Assembly (NCBI GenBank): GCA_902773435.1
Contig: CACYEN010000073.1
Location: forward strand, 1 to 41,957
Reading direction: 5' to 3'
DNA length: 41,957 nucleotides
From: an uncultured Lachnospiraceae bacterium
Lineage (GTDB): Bacteria; Bacillota; Clostridia; Lachnospirales; Lachnospiraceae
Shown: positions 8,415 to 16,929 of the stretch, one piece after another
Layout of the letters: every line of letters starts with the position of its first letter
Position numbering within the stretch: position 1 is the first letter of the stretch
Notes under the pieces: generated by a model
What the model was told of the DNA's origin: nothing
Database searches by the model: none
Seen by the model: the letters and a program-made list of their open reading frames with translations, nothing else
Made by a program: the position numbers and the translations under genes

Positions 8415-8896
8415 GCTCGGGGAAATTCCCCCTCCCTCAGAAGTCCAGGAAATCCCAGCTGCCGCATCGCCTCGTAGAGGACGATCGAGACGGAGTTCGA
8501 GAGGTTGAGGGAGCGCTCCCCCTCCACCATGGGGATCCTCAGGCAGCGCTCCGGCGCGGCGAGGAGGATGCTCTCGGGAATGCCGCCGCTCTCCCTTCCG
8601 AACATGAGAAAGTCATTTTCCCGAAAGCGGACGTCCGTGTAGCACCGCCCGGCCTTCGTCGTCACGTACCAGATCCGCGCCCCGGGATGGGCCTCCTCGA
8701 AGGCCGCGTAATTCATATACCGCGACACATCGAGCCTTAGCCAGTAGTCGAGGCCGGCCCGCCTGAGGTAGCGGTCGGTCAGGTGGAAGCCGAGGGGCTC
8801 GATGAGGTGGAGCGAAGCGCCCGCGCACACGCAGCTGCGGCCGATCGTTCCGGCATTGCCGGGCTGTTCCGGCTCGTGCAGCACGATCCCGATCAT
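8411..8896 (-). CDS. trmL: tRNA (cytidine(34)-2'-O)-methyltransferase TrmL
   Basis: SPOUT-fold methyltransferase of 161 aa. By family it methylates the 2'-OH of the wobble nucleotide (C34 or cmnm5U34) of the two tRNA-Leu isoacceptors, using S-adenosylmethionine. Family motifs seen are the N-terminal LHEPEQPGNAGTIGR, the FGRESGGIP loop, and the knot-forming SLNLSNSVSIVLYEA region near the C-terminus that binds AdoMet. Length matches the minimal TrmL/YibK type. The start ATG overlaps the cca stop (ATGA, 4 bp). It is the last gene of the long operon that starts at the GH18 gene, and it sits beside two other tRNA genes (cca, proS). Confidence 0.93.
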   Translation of the reverse strand: MIGIVLHEPEQPGNAGTIGRSCVCAGASLHLIEPLGFHLTDRYLRRAGLDYWLRLDVSRYMNYAAFEEAHPGARIWYVTTKAGRCYTDVRFRENDFLMFGRESGGIPESILLAAPERCLRIPMVEGERSLNLSNSVSIVLYEAMRQLGFPGLLREGEFPRA

Positions 8897-10245
8897 CCGG
8901 CTCCCTTCCTTTCGGAGGCGAGGGCGAGAAGATGCTCTTTGGTATTCTTCCCGGGATCCCCGAGGACCTCGTCGAGGGCGCCCTTCAGGAACTCGCCGAT
9001 CTCCGGCCCCCGGTACCCGAGGGATTCGAGATCCGTCCCGTCCACAGCCAGGTCCTTTACGGACAGCGGATCCCCCATTCTCAGGATCTGCCGCTCCCTG
9101 TCATAGAGGCTGTTGATCTTCATGAAATCCGGATCGTCGTCCCGGACGGCCTCCCCGTTCCGGTCGGCCGCCTTGTCCGCCCAGAGCAGGGCGAGGTAAT
9201 CATCAAACGACTCCGGACCGACGAGATGCATGCTCTTCCTCACCGACGCGGCGTCGGTCTCCGGAATGAACGCAAGCCCGCCGATCAGGTTCGTGACGGC
9301 CTTTCTCGTCGCGTTGTCGAGCTTCAGCCTCCGGATCACGCCGTCCGCGATCCTCGCGCCCGCGGTCCAGTATTCCGGAAAATGAGTCCATCCGAACTCG
9401 TCCGTCTCCGCGGTCTCCGGCTTCCCCGACTCATAGAGAAGCGCCGTGAGCCGGAGAATCCGGTCCTCCGGCATCGCCCTGAGCGCCCTCACGGTGTGGG
9501 CTCCGACCGTATCGCCGGGCAGGGACGACGGGGTGGCCACGGGGGTCTCCATCATGCGGTCAAACTCCGGGAGTACCCGGGCCGTGATGCCGAGCCTCCG
9601 CATCTCAAGGATCATCTCCGGATAGGGGGACGTGAGCAGCTTCAGCAGTTCCACGGCGATCCGCTCGGCGCTGACCCTGGAGAGCCCGGAGGCGTGCCGC
9701 GCGGCGGCTTCCGCGGTCGCCGGCTCAATCGAGAAGCCGAGCTGGGCGGCGAACCTGACCGCCCGCATGACGCGGAGGGCGTCCTCCCCGAAGCGCCGGT
9801 CCGGACTTCCGACGCAGCGGATCACCCTCTTCTGGAGATCGCGCATGCCTCCGGAGATATCGACGAGGCCGCCGCGGTCGCTGTAGGCCATCGCGTTGAT
9901 CGTGAAATCCCTTCGCAGGAGGTCCTGCTCTAGGCTGGATGTAAATACGACGCTGTCCGGATGCCGGCTGTCGGAATAGTCGCCGTCGATCCGGTAGGTC
10001 GTGACCTCGAACGCGTCCTTCTCAAGCATGACCGTCACTGTCCCGTGCTTTAAGCCGGTGTCGACGGTCCTGCGGAAGCAGGCCTTCACCTGTTCCGGTC
10101 TCGCGGAGGTCGTGACGTCCCAGTCGTTCGGGGTCCGCGCGAGCACGAGATCCCGCACACAGCCGCCAACGGCATAGGCTTCAAACCCATGCCGTTCAAG
10201 AATATCCAGTATGAAACTGACTTTTGGCGGAAGCCGGAGTCTCAT
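8893..10245 (-). CDS. cca: CCA tRNA nucleotidyltransferase
   Basis: Class II nucleotidyltransferase (450 aa) that builds or repairs the 3'-CCA end of tRNAs from CTP and ATP without a template. The catalytic head starts at about residue 20 with AVGGCVRD and the metal-binding DWDV. It continues with RRDFTINAMAYS and the neck-domain residues EDALRVMRAVRFAAQLGF, all diagnostic of the family. The tail contains an HD-like segment and a C-terminal tRNA-binding region. The true start is ATG at 10245: it overlaps the proS stop by one base (TGATG) and has GGGAAGGG upstream. A longer in-frame extension over proS is an artefact. Both flanking genes are overlapped, indicating tight translational coupling. 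Confidence 0.95.
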   Translation of the reverse strand: MRLRLPPKVSFILDILERHGFEAYAVGGCVRDLVLARTPNDWDVTTSARPEQVKACFRRTVDTGLKHGTVTVMLEKDAFEVTTYRIDGDYSDSRHPDSVVFTSSLEQDLLRRDFTINAMAYSDRGGLVDISGGMRDLQKRVIRCVGSPDRRFGEDALRVMRAVRFAAQLGFSIEPATAEAAARHASGLSRVSAERIAVELLKLLTSPYPEMILEMRRLGITARVLPEFDRMMETPVATPSSLPGDTVGAHTVRALRAMPEDRILRLTALLYESGKPETAETDEFGWTHFPEYWTAGARIADGVIRRLKLDNATRKAVTNLIGGLAFIPETDAASVRKSMHLVGPESFDDYLALLWADKAADRNGEAVRDDDPDFMKINSLYDRERQILRMGDPLSVKDLAVDGTDLESLGYRGPEIGEFLKGALDEVLGDPGKNTKEHLLALASERKGAG

Positions 10246-11693
10246 CAGTACGCCCTTCCCCAGTAGACCAGGTTCTTCGCGGGTTTTCCGCAGCAGACGC
10301 AGACGGCCCCTTCCGGGGACACGCCCTCGTCCCCGAGAGGGATGCAGCGCGAAGTCGCCTTCGTGTCGTCCTTGATCCGGTCCTCGCAGGCGCGGTCCCC
10401 GCACCAGTGGGCCCTGACGAAACCGGGCTTCTCCTCGACGGCTTTCTTAAATGTCTCGTAATCGTCCGCATCTGAGATATGGCTGTCGCGGAACTTCAGC
10501 GCCCGCTCAAACATATCCTTCTGTATCGTCTCAAGCAGCTTCGCGGACTCCTCCGCGGCGAGTTCGATCGGGACCGTGACCTTCTCCCTCGTGTCGCGTC
10601 TCACCAGGACGCAGACGCCCTTCTCCAGGTCCTTCGGCCCGATCTCGATCCGCATCGGGAAGCCTCTCATCTCCTGGTCGGCGAACTTCCAGCCGGGCGA
10701 GCGGTCCGTGGTGTCGGCCTTCACGCGGATCCCCGCGTCCGCAAGGGACGCCGTGAGCTTCTCCGCGGCGGCGAGGACCCCCTCCGCGTCCTGGCGGATC
10801 GGGATGATCACGCACTGCGTCGGAGCGATGCGGGGCGGGAGCACAAGCCCGTCGTCGTCGCCGTGGACCATAATGATCGCCCCGATCATGCGGGTCGTCA
10901 TTCCCCACGAGGTCTGATGGACGTACTTGAGTGTATTGTCCCTGTCCGTGTACTGAATTCCGAAGGCTTTCGCGAAGCCGTCCCCGAAATTGTGGCTCGT
11001 GCCGGACTGGAGAGCCTGCCCGTCATGCATGAGCGCCTCGATCGTGTAGGTCGCTTCCGCACCGGCGAACTTCTCCTTGTCGGTCTTCTGTCCCCTGACG
11101 ACGGGGATCGCGAGGACCTCCTCGGCGAAGTCGGCGTAGACGTTCAGCATCTGTCTCGTGCGCTCCTCCGCCTCCTCGGCGGTCGCGTGGGCCGTGTGGC
11201 CCTCCTGCCACAGGAATTCCCTCGAGCGGAGGAACGGCCTCGTCGTCTTCTCCCAGCGGAGGACCGAGCACCACTGGTTGTAGACCTTAGGCAGGTCCCT
11301 GTAGGACTGGATATCCTTCGAGTAGAGGTCACAGAACAGCGTCTCGGACGTCGGGCGCACGCACATCTTCTCCTGGAGAGGGGTGCTGCCGCCCTGTGTG
11401 ACCCAGGCCACCTCCGGGGCGAAGCCCTCGACGTGGTCCTTCTCCATGTTGAGGAGGGATTCCGGGATCAGCATCGGGAGGTAGACATTTTCAACGCCTG
11501 TCTCCTTGAAGCGGCGGTCGAGCTCTCTCTGGATATTTTCCCAGATCGCGTAGCCGGCGGGCTTCAGGACCATGCAGCCCTTGACGGACGTGTAGCCCGT
11601 CAGCTCCGCCTTCTTGACGACGTCCGTATACCACTGTGCGAAATCCACGTCCCTCGACGTGATTGATTCTACGAGTTTCCTGTCCTTTGCCAT
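10245..11693 (-). CDS. proS: prolyl-tRNA synthetase, archaeal/eukaryotic type
   Basis: Class II aminoacyl-tRNA synthetase of 482 aa that charges tRNA-Pro. It belongs to the short ProS type 3, which lacks the inserted editing domain of the E. coli type. Motif 1 (GYAIWENIQ...), motif 2 ([26 protein letters not shown]) and motif 3 (GGSTP/MRFEIG-type positions) are recognisable. The C-terminal domain carries a cysteine set (CGDRAC, then CVCCG) that would bind zinc, and the protein ends in Tyr (WGRAY), both family traits. The start was placed at ATG 11693 (MAKDRKLVE, the usual opening); ATG at 11702 is too close to the AAGGAG element. It overlaps cca by 1 bp. No T-box leader is present; it is expressed within the operon. 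Confidence 0.95.
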   Translation of the reverse strand: MAKDRKLVESITSRDVDFAQWYTDVVKKAELTGYTSVKGCMVLKPAGYAIWENIQRELDRRFKETGVENVYLPMLIPESLLNMEKDHVEGFAPEVAWVTQGGSTPLQEKMCVRPTSETLFCDLYSKDIQSYRDLPKVYNQWCSVLRWEKTTRPFLRSREFLWQEGHTAHATAEEAEERTRQMLNVYADFAEEVLAIPVVRGQKTDKEKFAGAEATYTIEALMHDGQALQSGTSHNFGDGFAKAFGIQYTDRDNTLKYVHQTSWGMTTRMIGAIIMVHGDDDGLVLPPRIAPTQCVIIPIRQDAEGVLAAAEKLTASLADAGIRVKADTTDRSPGWKFADQEMRGFPMRIEIGPKDLEKGVCVLVRRDTREKVTVPIELAAEESAKLLETIQKDMFERALKFRDSHISDADDYETFKKAVEEKPGFVRAHWCGDRACEDRIKDDTKATSRCIPLGDEGVSPEGAVCVCCGKPAKNLVYWGRAY

Positions 11694-11745
11694 CGGTCTC
11701 ATAACTCCTTCCAGTACAGCCGGGGAAGTCCGGCGTCATTCTCGT

Positions 11746-12231
11746 CTACACCTCGATCCGGATCGCGCGCCCGGATCTCGTGTATCTGTAATATCTGACC
11801 CCCGCCGCGTCGAACATCCTCTTCGACGCGATGAACGAGGGCTGGTCCGCATATTTGTCGCTGTCGTAGACGACCGTCCGGATTCCGGCCTGGATGATCG
11901 CCTTCGCGCACTCGTTGCAGGGGAAGAGCGTGACGTAGAGCTTCGCGCCTTCGAGGCTCCCGCCCCTGTAGTTGAGGATCGCGTTGAGTTCGCTGTGGGT
12001 CGTGTACATGTACTTGCTGTCCAGCGGCTCCCCGTCCCTTCGCCAGGGGAAATCGTCGTCGGACACGCCGTTCGGGAATCCGTTGTAGCCCATGCTCAGG
12101 ATCCGGTTGTTCCCGCTGACGATACAGGCCCCGACCTGCGTGTTGGGATCCTTGGAGCGCATGCCGCTGAGCGAAGCGACTCCCATAAAATATTCATCCC
12201 AGCTGAGGTAATCTTCTCTCTTGCCGCTCAT
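11746..12231 (-). CDS. dCMP deaminase family protein (ComEB-like)
   Basis: Zinc-dependent deaminase of 161 aa, predicted to turn dCMP into dUMP and so supply thymidylate synthesis. The zinc site is seen as HSELNAI (His ligand plus catalytic Glu; Ser replaces the commoner Ala) and PCNECAKA (two Cys ligands). The N-terminus (DYLSWDEYFMGVASLSGMRSKDPNTQVG) is typical of the dCMP deaminase/ComEB group. In Bacillus the homologue is encoded in the comE region, but here it sits between upp and proS, a pyrimidine-salvage setting. GGAGG lies 7 nt before the ATG. Activity on dCMP rather than another cytidine compound is inferred from the family. Confidence 0.9.
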   Translation of the reverse strand: MSGKREDYLSWDEYFMGVASLSGMRSKDPNTQVGACIVSGNNRILSMGYNGFPNGVSDDDFPWRRDGEPLDSKYMYTTHSELNAILNYRGGSLEGAKLYVTLFPCNECAKAIIQAGIRTVVYDSDKYADQPSFIASKRMFDAAGVRYYRYTRSGRAIRIEV

Positions 12232-12266
12232 AGGTTATCCTCCGGAAGATCGTGTTCAGGGGAGAC

Positions 12267-12896
12267 TCATTTAGTTCCGAAGATCCTGTCTCCGGCGTCT
12301 CCGAGTCCGGGCACGATGTAGCCGATCTCATTCAGGTGGTCGTCGAGCGCCCCGACGGTGATGTCGACGTCCGGATGCTCCTCCCTGAGCCGCTTCAGGC
12401 CCTCCGGGGCCGCGATGATGCAGAGGAAGCGGATGTTCTTGCAGCCGCGCTTCTTGAGCTGGGCGATCGCGTCGCAGGCGGATCCGCCGGTCGCCAGCAT
12501 CGGGTCGACGACGAAGACATCCCTGTCCTCGATATCCGCGGGGAGCTTGCAGTAGTACTCGACGGGCTCCAGCGTCTCGTGGTCGCGGTACATGCCGATG
12601 TGGCCCACCTTCGCGGAGGGAATCAGCATCTGCATTCCGGAAACCATCCCGAGGCCGGCCCGAAGAATCGGGACGATCGCGAGTTTCTTTCCCGCGAGCC
12701 TCTCCACGGTAGTCGCCGCCATGGGGGTCTCGATCTCCACTTCTTCAAGGCTGAGGTTCCTGGTGGACTCATAGGTCTCCAGCATCGCGATCTCGGAGAT
12801 CATCTCCCGGAACTCCTTTGTCCCGGTGGAACTGTCGCGGATAATCCCAATCTTGTGCTTGATCAGCGGGTGATCCATGATAATAACGTTTCCCAT
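12267..12896 (-). CDS. upp: uracil phosphoribosyltransferase
   Basis: Pyrimidine-salvage enzyme of 209 aa that makes UMP from uracil and PRPP in the cytoplasm. The PRPP loop is seen in [13 protein letters not shown], the uracil-binding tail in [18 protein letters not shown], and the LVPILRAG-like segment as [11 protein letters not shown]. Length is the usual 208-210. The start is ATG at 12896 with GGAGG 6 nt upstream; a 33-residue upstream extension has no ribosome site. The 104-bp gap from tsaC holds a 12-nt inverted repeat (12934-12945, CCTGAAATCAGG) and a weak hairpin at the tsaC stop, but no convincing promoter. It is followed 35 bp later by the dCMP deaminase gene, a sensible pairing. 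Confidence 0.96.
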   Translation of the reverse strand: MGNVIIMDHPLIKHKIGIIRDSSTGTKEFREMISEIAMLETYESTRNLSLEEVEIETPMAATTVERLAGKKLAIVPILRAGLGMVSGMQMLIPSAKVGHIGMYRDHETLEPVEYYCKLPADIEDRDVFVVDPMLATGGSACDAIAQLKKRGCKNIRFLCIIAAPEGLKRLREEHPDVDITVGALDDHLNEIGYIVPGLGDAGDRIFGTK

Positions 12897-12993
12897 ATTC
12901 TGCCTCCGTTCTCCTTGAGTGCCCTGTCCGCCGCCTGAAATCAGGTGATTCCTCCTCCCGGCGCGCGGCGATCGCTCACCGTATTTATAATGC

Positions 12994-13009
12994 ACCGCGT
13001 CTACGCGGT
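12994..13009 (-). terminator. weak hairpin around the tsaC stop codon
   Basis: Six-bp stem ACCGCG / CGCGGT with a 4-nt loop that contains most of the tsaC TAG stop. The following minus-strand bases (GCATTATAAATA) are AT-rich but not a T-run. It could slow or partly terminate transcription between tsaC and upp; it is a weak call. Confidence 0.3.
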
Positions 13010-14056
13010 TATTACCCTGTGTCCCGCGGCCTTGAGAAGCCTGTTCATGATCGCGGCCCCGATCTCCGGGGTGTTGAAGGACTCCGAATAGATCACGTCG
13101 ACGCCGTCGTCGTCGAACTGCCTCAGCACGCCGAAGAGGTGCCTGGCGATGGCCAGCTCGTCCTCGCGGCTCCCGACCGCGTACACGGTGTCGGCGGCGT
13201 AGTTCCCACGGGTCTCTTCCGACGCGATGACGCCGGTCCTTCTTCCCTCTGCCGCCGCGGCCGCGGCGAGCGAGTTGATCTTCGCGGCGACGTCCCCCGG
13301 GGCCCCCTCGACGATGAAGAGTTCCGCCCTCGGGGCGTAATGCCGGTATTTCATGCCGGGGGCTTTCGGCCTTACGCGTTCCGCGTCCGCCCCCTCCCTG
13401 ATGCCGGGGTCCACACGGACGGCCCCGAGCACGTCCTCCAGCATTCTCCTGCTGATGTAGCCCGGGCGCAGAATGACCGGAATATCTTCCGTAAAGTCGA
13501 CGATCGTCGACTCAAGGCCTATATCCGTGTCCCCGCCGTCTATGATCATGTCGATCCTTCCCGAGAGATCCTCGATCACGTGCGAGGCTTTCGTCGGCGA
13601 CGGCCTTCCGCTCACATTTGCGCTCGGCGCGGCGATGTACCCGCCTTCCGCGGCGATGAGCGCCGCCGCGACGGGGTGTGACGGCATGCGGACGGCAACG
13701 GTGTCGAGCCCGCCCGTCGTCTCGGGGGGAACCGCGTCCGATTTCTTAAGGATCATCGTGAGCGGCCCCGGCCAGCAGGCCTCGGCAAGTCTCCCCGCGG
13801 CGGTGGGAAAACCGCGCGTGATCGCCGGAAGATGCTCAAGGTCCGCGATGTGGACGATCAGGGGGTTGTCCGAAGGCCTGCCCTTCGCGGCATAGATCTT
13901 CCGCGATGAGTCCGGATTTAAGGCGTCTCCCCCGAGCCCGTACACCGTCTCGGTCGGAAACGCGACAAGACCGCCAGACCTCAGAATCTCTCCGGCCCGG
14001 CTGATCGCAGCTGCATCGATATCATCCGGATCGATCCGGATCACTTGTGTCTCCAT
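13001..14056 (-). CDS. L-threonylcarbamoyladenylate synthase, Sua5 type
   Basis: Makes threonylcarbamoyl-AMP from threonine, bicarbonate and ATP, the first step of t6A37 modification in ANN-decoding tRNAs. At 351 aa it is the long Sua5 type: an N-terminal YrdC/TsaC domain (to about residue 200) and a C-terminal Sua5 domain. YrdC motifs are [22 protein letters not shown] and [14 protein letters not shown]-like (seen as [13 protein letters not shown]). The linker includes [13 protein letters not shown], typical of Sua5. The start ATG lies 12 bp after the stop of the upstream coiled-coil gene, with only a weak ribosome site, so coupling is likely. It fits with the proS, cca and trmL tRNA genes of the same operon. 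Confidence 0.95.
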   Translation of the reverse strand: METQVIRIDPDDIDAAAISRAGEILRSGGLVAFPTETVYGLGGDALNPDSSRKIYAAKGRPSDNPLIVHIADLEHLPAITRGFPTAAGRLAEACWPGPLTMILKKSDAVPPETTGGLDTVAVRMPSHPVAAALIAAEGGYIAAPSANVSGRPSPTKASHVIEDLSGRIDMIIDGGDTDIGLESTIVDFTEDIPVILRPGYISRRMLEDVLGAVRVDPGIREGADAERVRPKAPGMKYRHYAPRAELFIVEGAPGDVAAKINSLAAAAAAEGRRTGVIASEETRGNYAADTVYAVGSREDELAIARHLFGVLRQFDDDGVDVIYSESFNTPEIGAAIMNRLLKAAGHRVITA

Positions 14057-14068
14057 GTCGGCTGTCCG

Positions 14069-14785
14069 TCAATCCTTCCCGTCGGGACGGGCGATCCTGA
14101 ACTCCCGGGTGTCCCCGGTGCTCCCGTCGTCAAAATCGAAATCGAGGAGCGCGTCGAGTTCGCTGTCGTCGAGATCGTCGAAATCGTCGAGATCCTCGAC
14201 CGCCGCGCCGTAATCGTCCAGGTCGTCGGCCTCGTCCTCGAGATCGATGTCGTCGAGCGAGACGGGCATACTCTGGATGATCTCGTGCACTTCCTTGTAG
14301 GACTGCATGAACTTCTTCTGCATCTGGTTGAACATGTCGACGATCTCGTTCATCTCATCCTGGACGGCCAGATACTTCTTCTTCCCGTCGTTGAGCTTCG
14401 CGTCGACCTCCCCCTGGACGGCTGAGACGCGGCGCTTCGCTTCCTGGTCGGCGGCGGCGAGGATCCTGTCCGCCTCCGTCTTCGCGTCGGCGATGATCCC
14501 GTCGCCCTTCACCTTCGCCTCGTAGACGAGGTCGCCGATCTGGCGGTAGTTGTCGATATATTTCTGGTATTTCACCCGGATGTCCTGCTCAAGGCGCTCC
14601 ACCTGTTCGTCCTTGAGAACGACGCGGCTCTTCAGCTCGGAGATGATCTTGTCCCTCTTCCGGATATCTTTCTCGAGCGCCGCGATCTGCTTCGCGGACT
14701 CCTCTTCCTGATGCCGGATGTACATAAGGACTTCTTCCTTGTCGAATCCGCGCAGAGCCTGCTTAAACATCGAATAGTCTTCCAT
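14069..14785 (-). CDS. DivIVA-like coiled-coil protein with acidic tail
   Basis: A 238-residue cytoplasmic protein with no signal peptide or membrane helix. The N-terminus (FKQALRGFDKEEVLMYIRHQEEE) resembles the DivIVA/GpsB membrane-binding lipid-recognition domain. A long heptad-rich coiled coil fills about residues 25-165 (charged, Lys/Glu/Gln-rich, with AKVKGDGIIADAKTEADRIL). The last 65 residues are very acidic, packed with Asp and Glu (DLDDFDDLDDSELDALLDFD). Proteins of this type usually mark poles or septa and organise division or wall growth; a specific role is not known. It lies between a GH18 wall hydrolase and tsaC, with 35-bp and 12-bp gaps, which supports a cell-envelope role for the 5' part of the operon. 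The acidic tail is likely a partner-binding region, by inference. Confidence 0.72.
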   Translation of the reverse strand: MEDYSMFKQALRGFDKEEVLMYIRHQEEESAKQIAALEKDIRKRDKIISELKSRVVLKDEQVERLEQDIRVKYQKYIDNYRQIGDLVYEAKVKGDGIIADAKTEADRILAAADQEAKRRVSAVQGEVDAKLNDGKKKYLAVQDEMNEIVDMFNQMQKKFMQSYKEVHEIIQSMPVSLDDIDLEDEADDLDDYGAAVEDLDDFDDLDDSELDALLDFDFDDGSTGDTREFRIARPDGKD

Positions 14786-14820
14786 GCTCCCCTTTACCCC
14801 TTTCCGCCGGAGATCCCGGC

Positions 14821-16479
14821 TTAATTACTTATCACTCCCCATATATCCCCGGCCTCGAGGCCGAGTTTCCACCATGCGTATCCCGCGCAGCCGGCGGACC
14901 TCACCGCCGTGAGCTTTTCGCGGACCGACTGCCCGTCCTCAAGCCAGATCTGCCGGAGTATGTCCCCTTCTTTTCCCTCCGCGTAGTTCTGGCCCGTCTT
15001 CTCGTCCCAGGAGACAGCCATCCCGTATTCTTCCGTCAGCCTAACGGCTTCATTCATGCCGACGGCCCTGCTCGTGATCTCACTTCCGCCCGTTACGGTC
15101 CAGAACCTGGAGAAGAACGGCAGCGCCGCGATCACCTGTCCGGCGGGCACCTGCTCCATCGTCGCCCGGATCCCGTTCTCCACAAACGGGAGCGACGAGA
15201 CGGATCCGGCCTCGGCCGAGCCCTGCGTGTGTTCGTCGTAGCACATCGTCACGATGTAGTCCGCCGCCTTTGCCTGTTCGCCCCGGTCCATGTACCTGGT
15301 AAATGTCGGGACGTAATTGTCCACCGAGAGCACGAGGCCTGTGCCGTCGAGGCGGGCCGCAATCTCACGGACAAATTCGATAAACGCGGGCGCGCCGGCC
15401 TCGCGGACGAGCTCGAAGTCGAGGTTCAGCCCGTCGGCGCCGCAGGCGGCGAGCGAGGCGACGACCGCCTCCTCGGCCCTCATCCTCGCGCTGTAGTTTC
15501 CGAGAAACGCGAGCGTGTCCTCGGTCGATGCGACGTTCCCGTCGAAATCGTTCCACACCGCCCAGACCTGCATCCCCGCGTCGTGGGCGGTCTGCACGTA
15601 CGACGCGCTCGTGACGTCCCTGACGTCTCCGCCCGCGCTGTCGAGATAGAACCAGGTCGGCGCGATCACATTGACGCCGCTCATGCCGGCGGTCATCGCG
15701 GAGAGCGCGTCATTCGACGCCTGGTTGTCGGTCTGGTGGAAGACCATATTGACGGGCTCGCCGAGCGGATGTTTCTCGAACGCGTAGCCCTTCGTCTCCG
15801 CCATCGGTGCGCCGCCCGGGGTTCTCTCCCCGAGGCTTCCCGATGCGCAGTACCCGATGAGGCCGTCTTCCGTGATGACTTTCGTCCAGGTTCCGTCCCC
15901 GTCGTCCGCGCACCTCACGGATCCGCCTTTCCCGAGCTTCGCGATGATCTTCCTCTTCTTCCCGGGTCCCTCCCTGACGGCGGTGTTCTTCCGCACCTCC
16001 GCCCTCTCGAACGTCTCGTCCGTCTCGACGCGGACGCGCACGGGATCCTCATAAGTCTCCGCGTAAACCCCGGTCTCCGACCGCAGGTAATCGAGGGAGA
16101 TGTAGAGGACGCCGTCGAGGAATTCCGCCTCCTCTCCCGGAGAGGTCCCGCCCGAAAGGTCCAGCGTCCCGATCTTCCCGGGGGCCGTCGTGATGAGGAC
16201 GGATTCGCTGTCGTCATAGTAGAGCGCGCGGGTGACGTATTTCGTCACGCTCTCGTAATCGAGATAGATGCGGCCTCCGATCACGCGGCCGAGCGTCCCG
16301 GACAGGCTGCCGCCGGCCGTAATGCCGACTTCACTGTCCCCGGTGATTCCGAAATAGCTGCGGAGGCTCATCCTCCGGGGGGTGGGAAGAAGATACGCCG
16401 CCGCGATAACCGCGGCGAGAACACATGCGGCCGCAAGATACGCCGATGTGCTCACGCGCCTCCCTCTCTTATCCCTCAT
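14821..16479 (-). CDS. membrane-anchored GH18 glycosidase with SH3 domain
   Basis: Predicted extracellular cell-wall hydrolase of 552 aa. A basic start and one hydrophobic helix (about residues 11-29) form a signal anchor. It is followed by a stalk-like beta domain (about 40-135), a bacterial SH3 domain (about 140-205, beginning at NTAVREGPGKKRKI) and a GH18 barrel (about 220-552). The GH18 catalytic motif DGLNLDFE lies at 349-356 with the proton donor E356, so the enzyme looks active. The architecture resembles spore-cortex/peptidoglycan N-acetylglucosaminidases (SleL/YaaH type) and wall-binding chitinase-like proteins. Sporulation seems unlikely for this organism, so a vegetative wall role is inferred. 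It is the first gene of the long operon: promoter at 16536-16564, AGGAGG 4 nt before ATG. Confidence 0.88.
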   Translation of the reverse strand: MRDKRGRRVSTSAYLAAACVLAAVIAAAYLLPTPRRMSLRSYFGITGDSEVGITAGGSLSGTLGRVIGGRIYLDYESVTKYVTRALYYDDSESVLITTAPGKIGTLDLSGGTSPGEEAEFLDGVLYISLDYLRSETGVYAETYEDPVRVRVETDETFERAEVRKNTAVREGPGKKRKIIAKLGKGGSVRCADDGDGTWTKVITEDGLIGYCASGSLGERTPGGAPMAETKGYAFEKHPLGEPVNMVFHQTDNQASNDALSAMTAGMSGVNVIAPTWFYLDSAGGDVRDVTSASYVQTAHDAGMQVWAVWNDFDGNVASTEDTLAFLGNYSARMRAEEAVVASLAACGADGLNLDFELVREAGAPAFIEFVREIAARLDGTGLVLSVDNYVPTFTRYMDRGEQAKAADYIVTMCYDEHTQGSAEAGSVSSLPFVENGIRATMEQVPAGQVIAALPFFSRFWTVTGGSEITSRAVGMNEAVRLTEEYGMAVSWDEKTGQNYAEGKEGDILRQIWLEDGQSVREKLTAVRSAGCAGYAWWKLGLEAGDIWGVISN

Positions 16480-16535
16480 CTGGCCTCCTCAACGCTTAAT
16501 TTTCCGTCATTGCCGAAAAAACCCTATTCTTGTTG

Positions 16536-16564
16536 ATTATAGCAAGATCCTCCACTTTTGTGAA
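16536..16564 (-). promoter_or_regulatory. sigma-A promoter of the GH18-to-trmL operon
   Basis: Minus-strand TTCACA (16559-16564), 17 bp, TATAAT (16536-16541) with an extended -10 (TGC before it). The -35 region overlaps the T-rich tail of the terminator at 16574-16626, so the two transcription units abut. The predicted start is near 16529. Confidence 0.8.
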
Positions 16565-16573
16565 TAACGAAAA

Positions 16574-16626
16574 GTCCCGGGATCCGCTATGCACTTTGAG
16601 ATTCCTCATCTCGCGGATCCCGGGAC
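16574..16626 (-). terminator. strong intrinsic terminator of the 81-residue orphan gene
   Basis: Perfect 14-bp stem GTCCCGGGATCCGC / GCGGATCCCGGGAC with a 25-nt loop that itself holds GAGAT/ATCTC. On the minus strand it is followed by TTTTCGTTATTC. Confidence 0.9.
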
Positions 16627-16661
16627 ATCATACGATTTCGGGTTTTTCGGTTTTTCAGTTT

Positions 16662-16907
16662 TTATCTTGCTGGAACGGACTGCTCTCTAAGGGCAATCCT
16701 CATGAAATTTATCCTGACGGGCCTCCCTTCCGCGTCGCAGATCGTATCCCTCATATAAGTCGCGTCCGCATCCCCTGAGATCGTCCTGGCCAGCCTGCCC
16801 GGTCCGACTTCCACGTCCTCCGGGCAGTACAGTCTGCATCCGCTCTCCCTGAGCATACGGAACTCCTTCCGGAACGATTTGTACGCTTTACTCTTTCTCT
16901 TGGTCAT
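16662..16907 (-). CDS. short basic protein of unknown function
   Basis: An 81-residue protein that I do not recognise. It is basic at the N-terminus (MTKRKSKAYKSFRKEFRMLRESG), has a central acidic/hydrophobic stretch with two Cys near the N-terminal third (GCRLYCPEDVEV), a YMRDTICDAEGR segment, and ends RIALREQSVPAR. No signal peptide or membrane helix is seen. I take it as real because it has its own near-consensus promoter (16985-17012), a GGAG ribosome site 6 nt before ATG, and a strong private terminator (16574-16626). The layout suggests a well-expressed monocistronic gene. A longer minus-strand reading frame overlapping its start runs antisense to the DUF1858 gene and is not coding. Function unknown; nucleic-acid binding would be only a guess from the charge. 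Confidence 0.7.
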   Translation of the reverse strand: MTKRKSKAYKSFRKEFRMLRESGCRLYCPEDVEVGPGRLARTISGDADATYMRDTICDAEGRPVRINFMRIALREQSVPAR

Positions 16908-16929
16908 CTGCTGCTCCGTTTCGTGAGAT

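Noticed and set aside
10246-10404. N-terminal extension of cca into proS
   Set aside because: The extra 53 residues are Arg/Gly-rich shadow sequence; the ATG at 10245 has a good ribosome site and the family start.
13204-13270. possible mobile or repeat DNA because of GCCGCGGCCGCGGCG-like runs
   Set aside because: It lies inside tsaC and encodes an alanine-rich stretch; it is ordinary coding sequence of a GC-rich genome.
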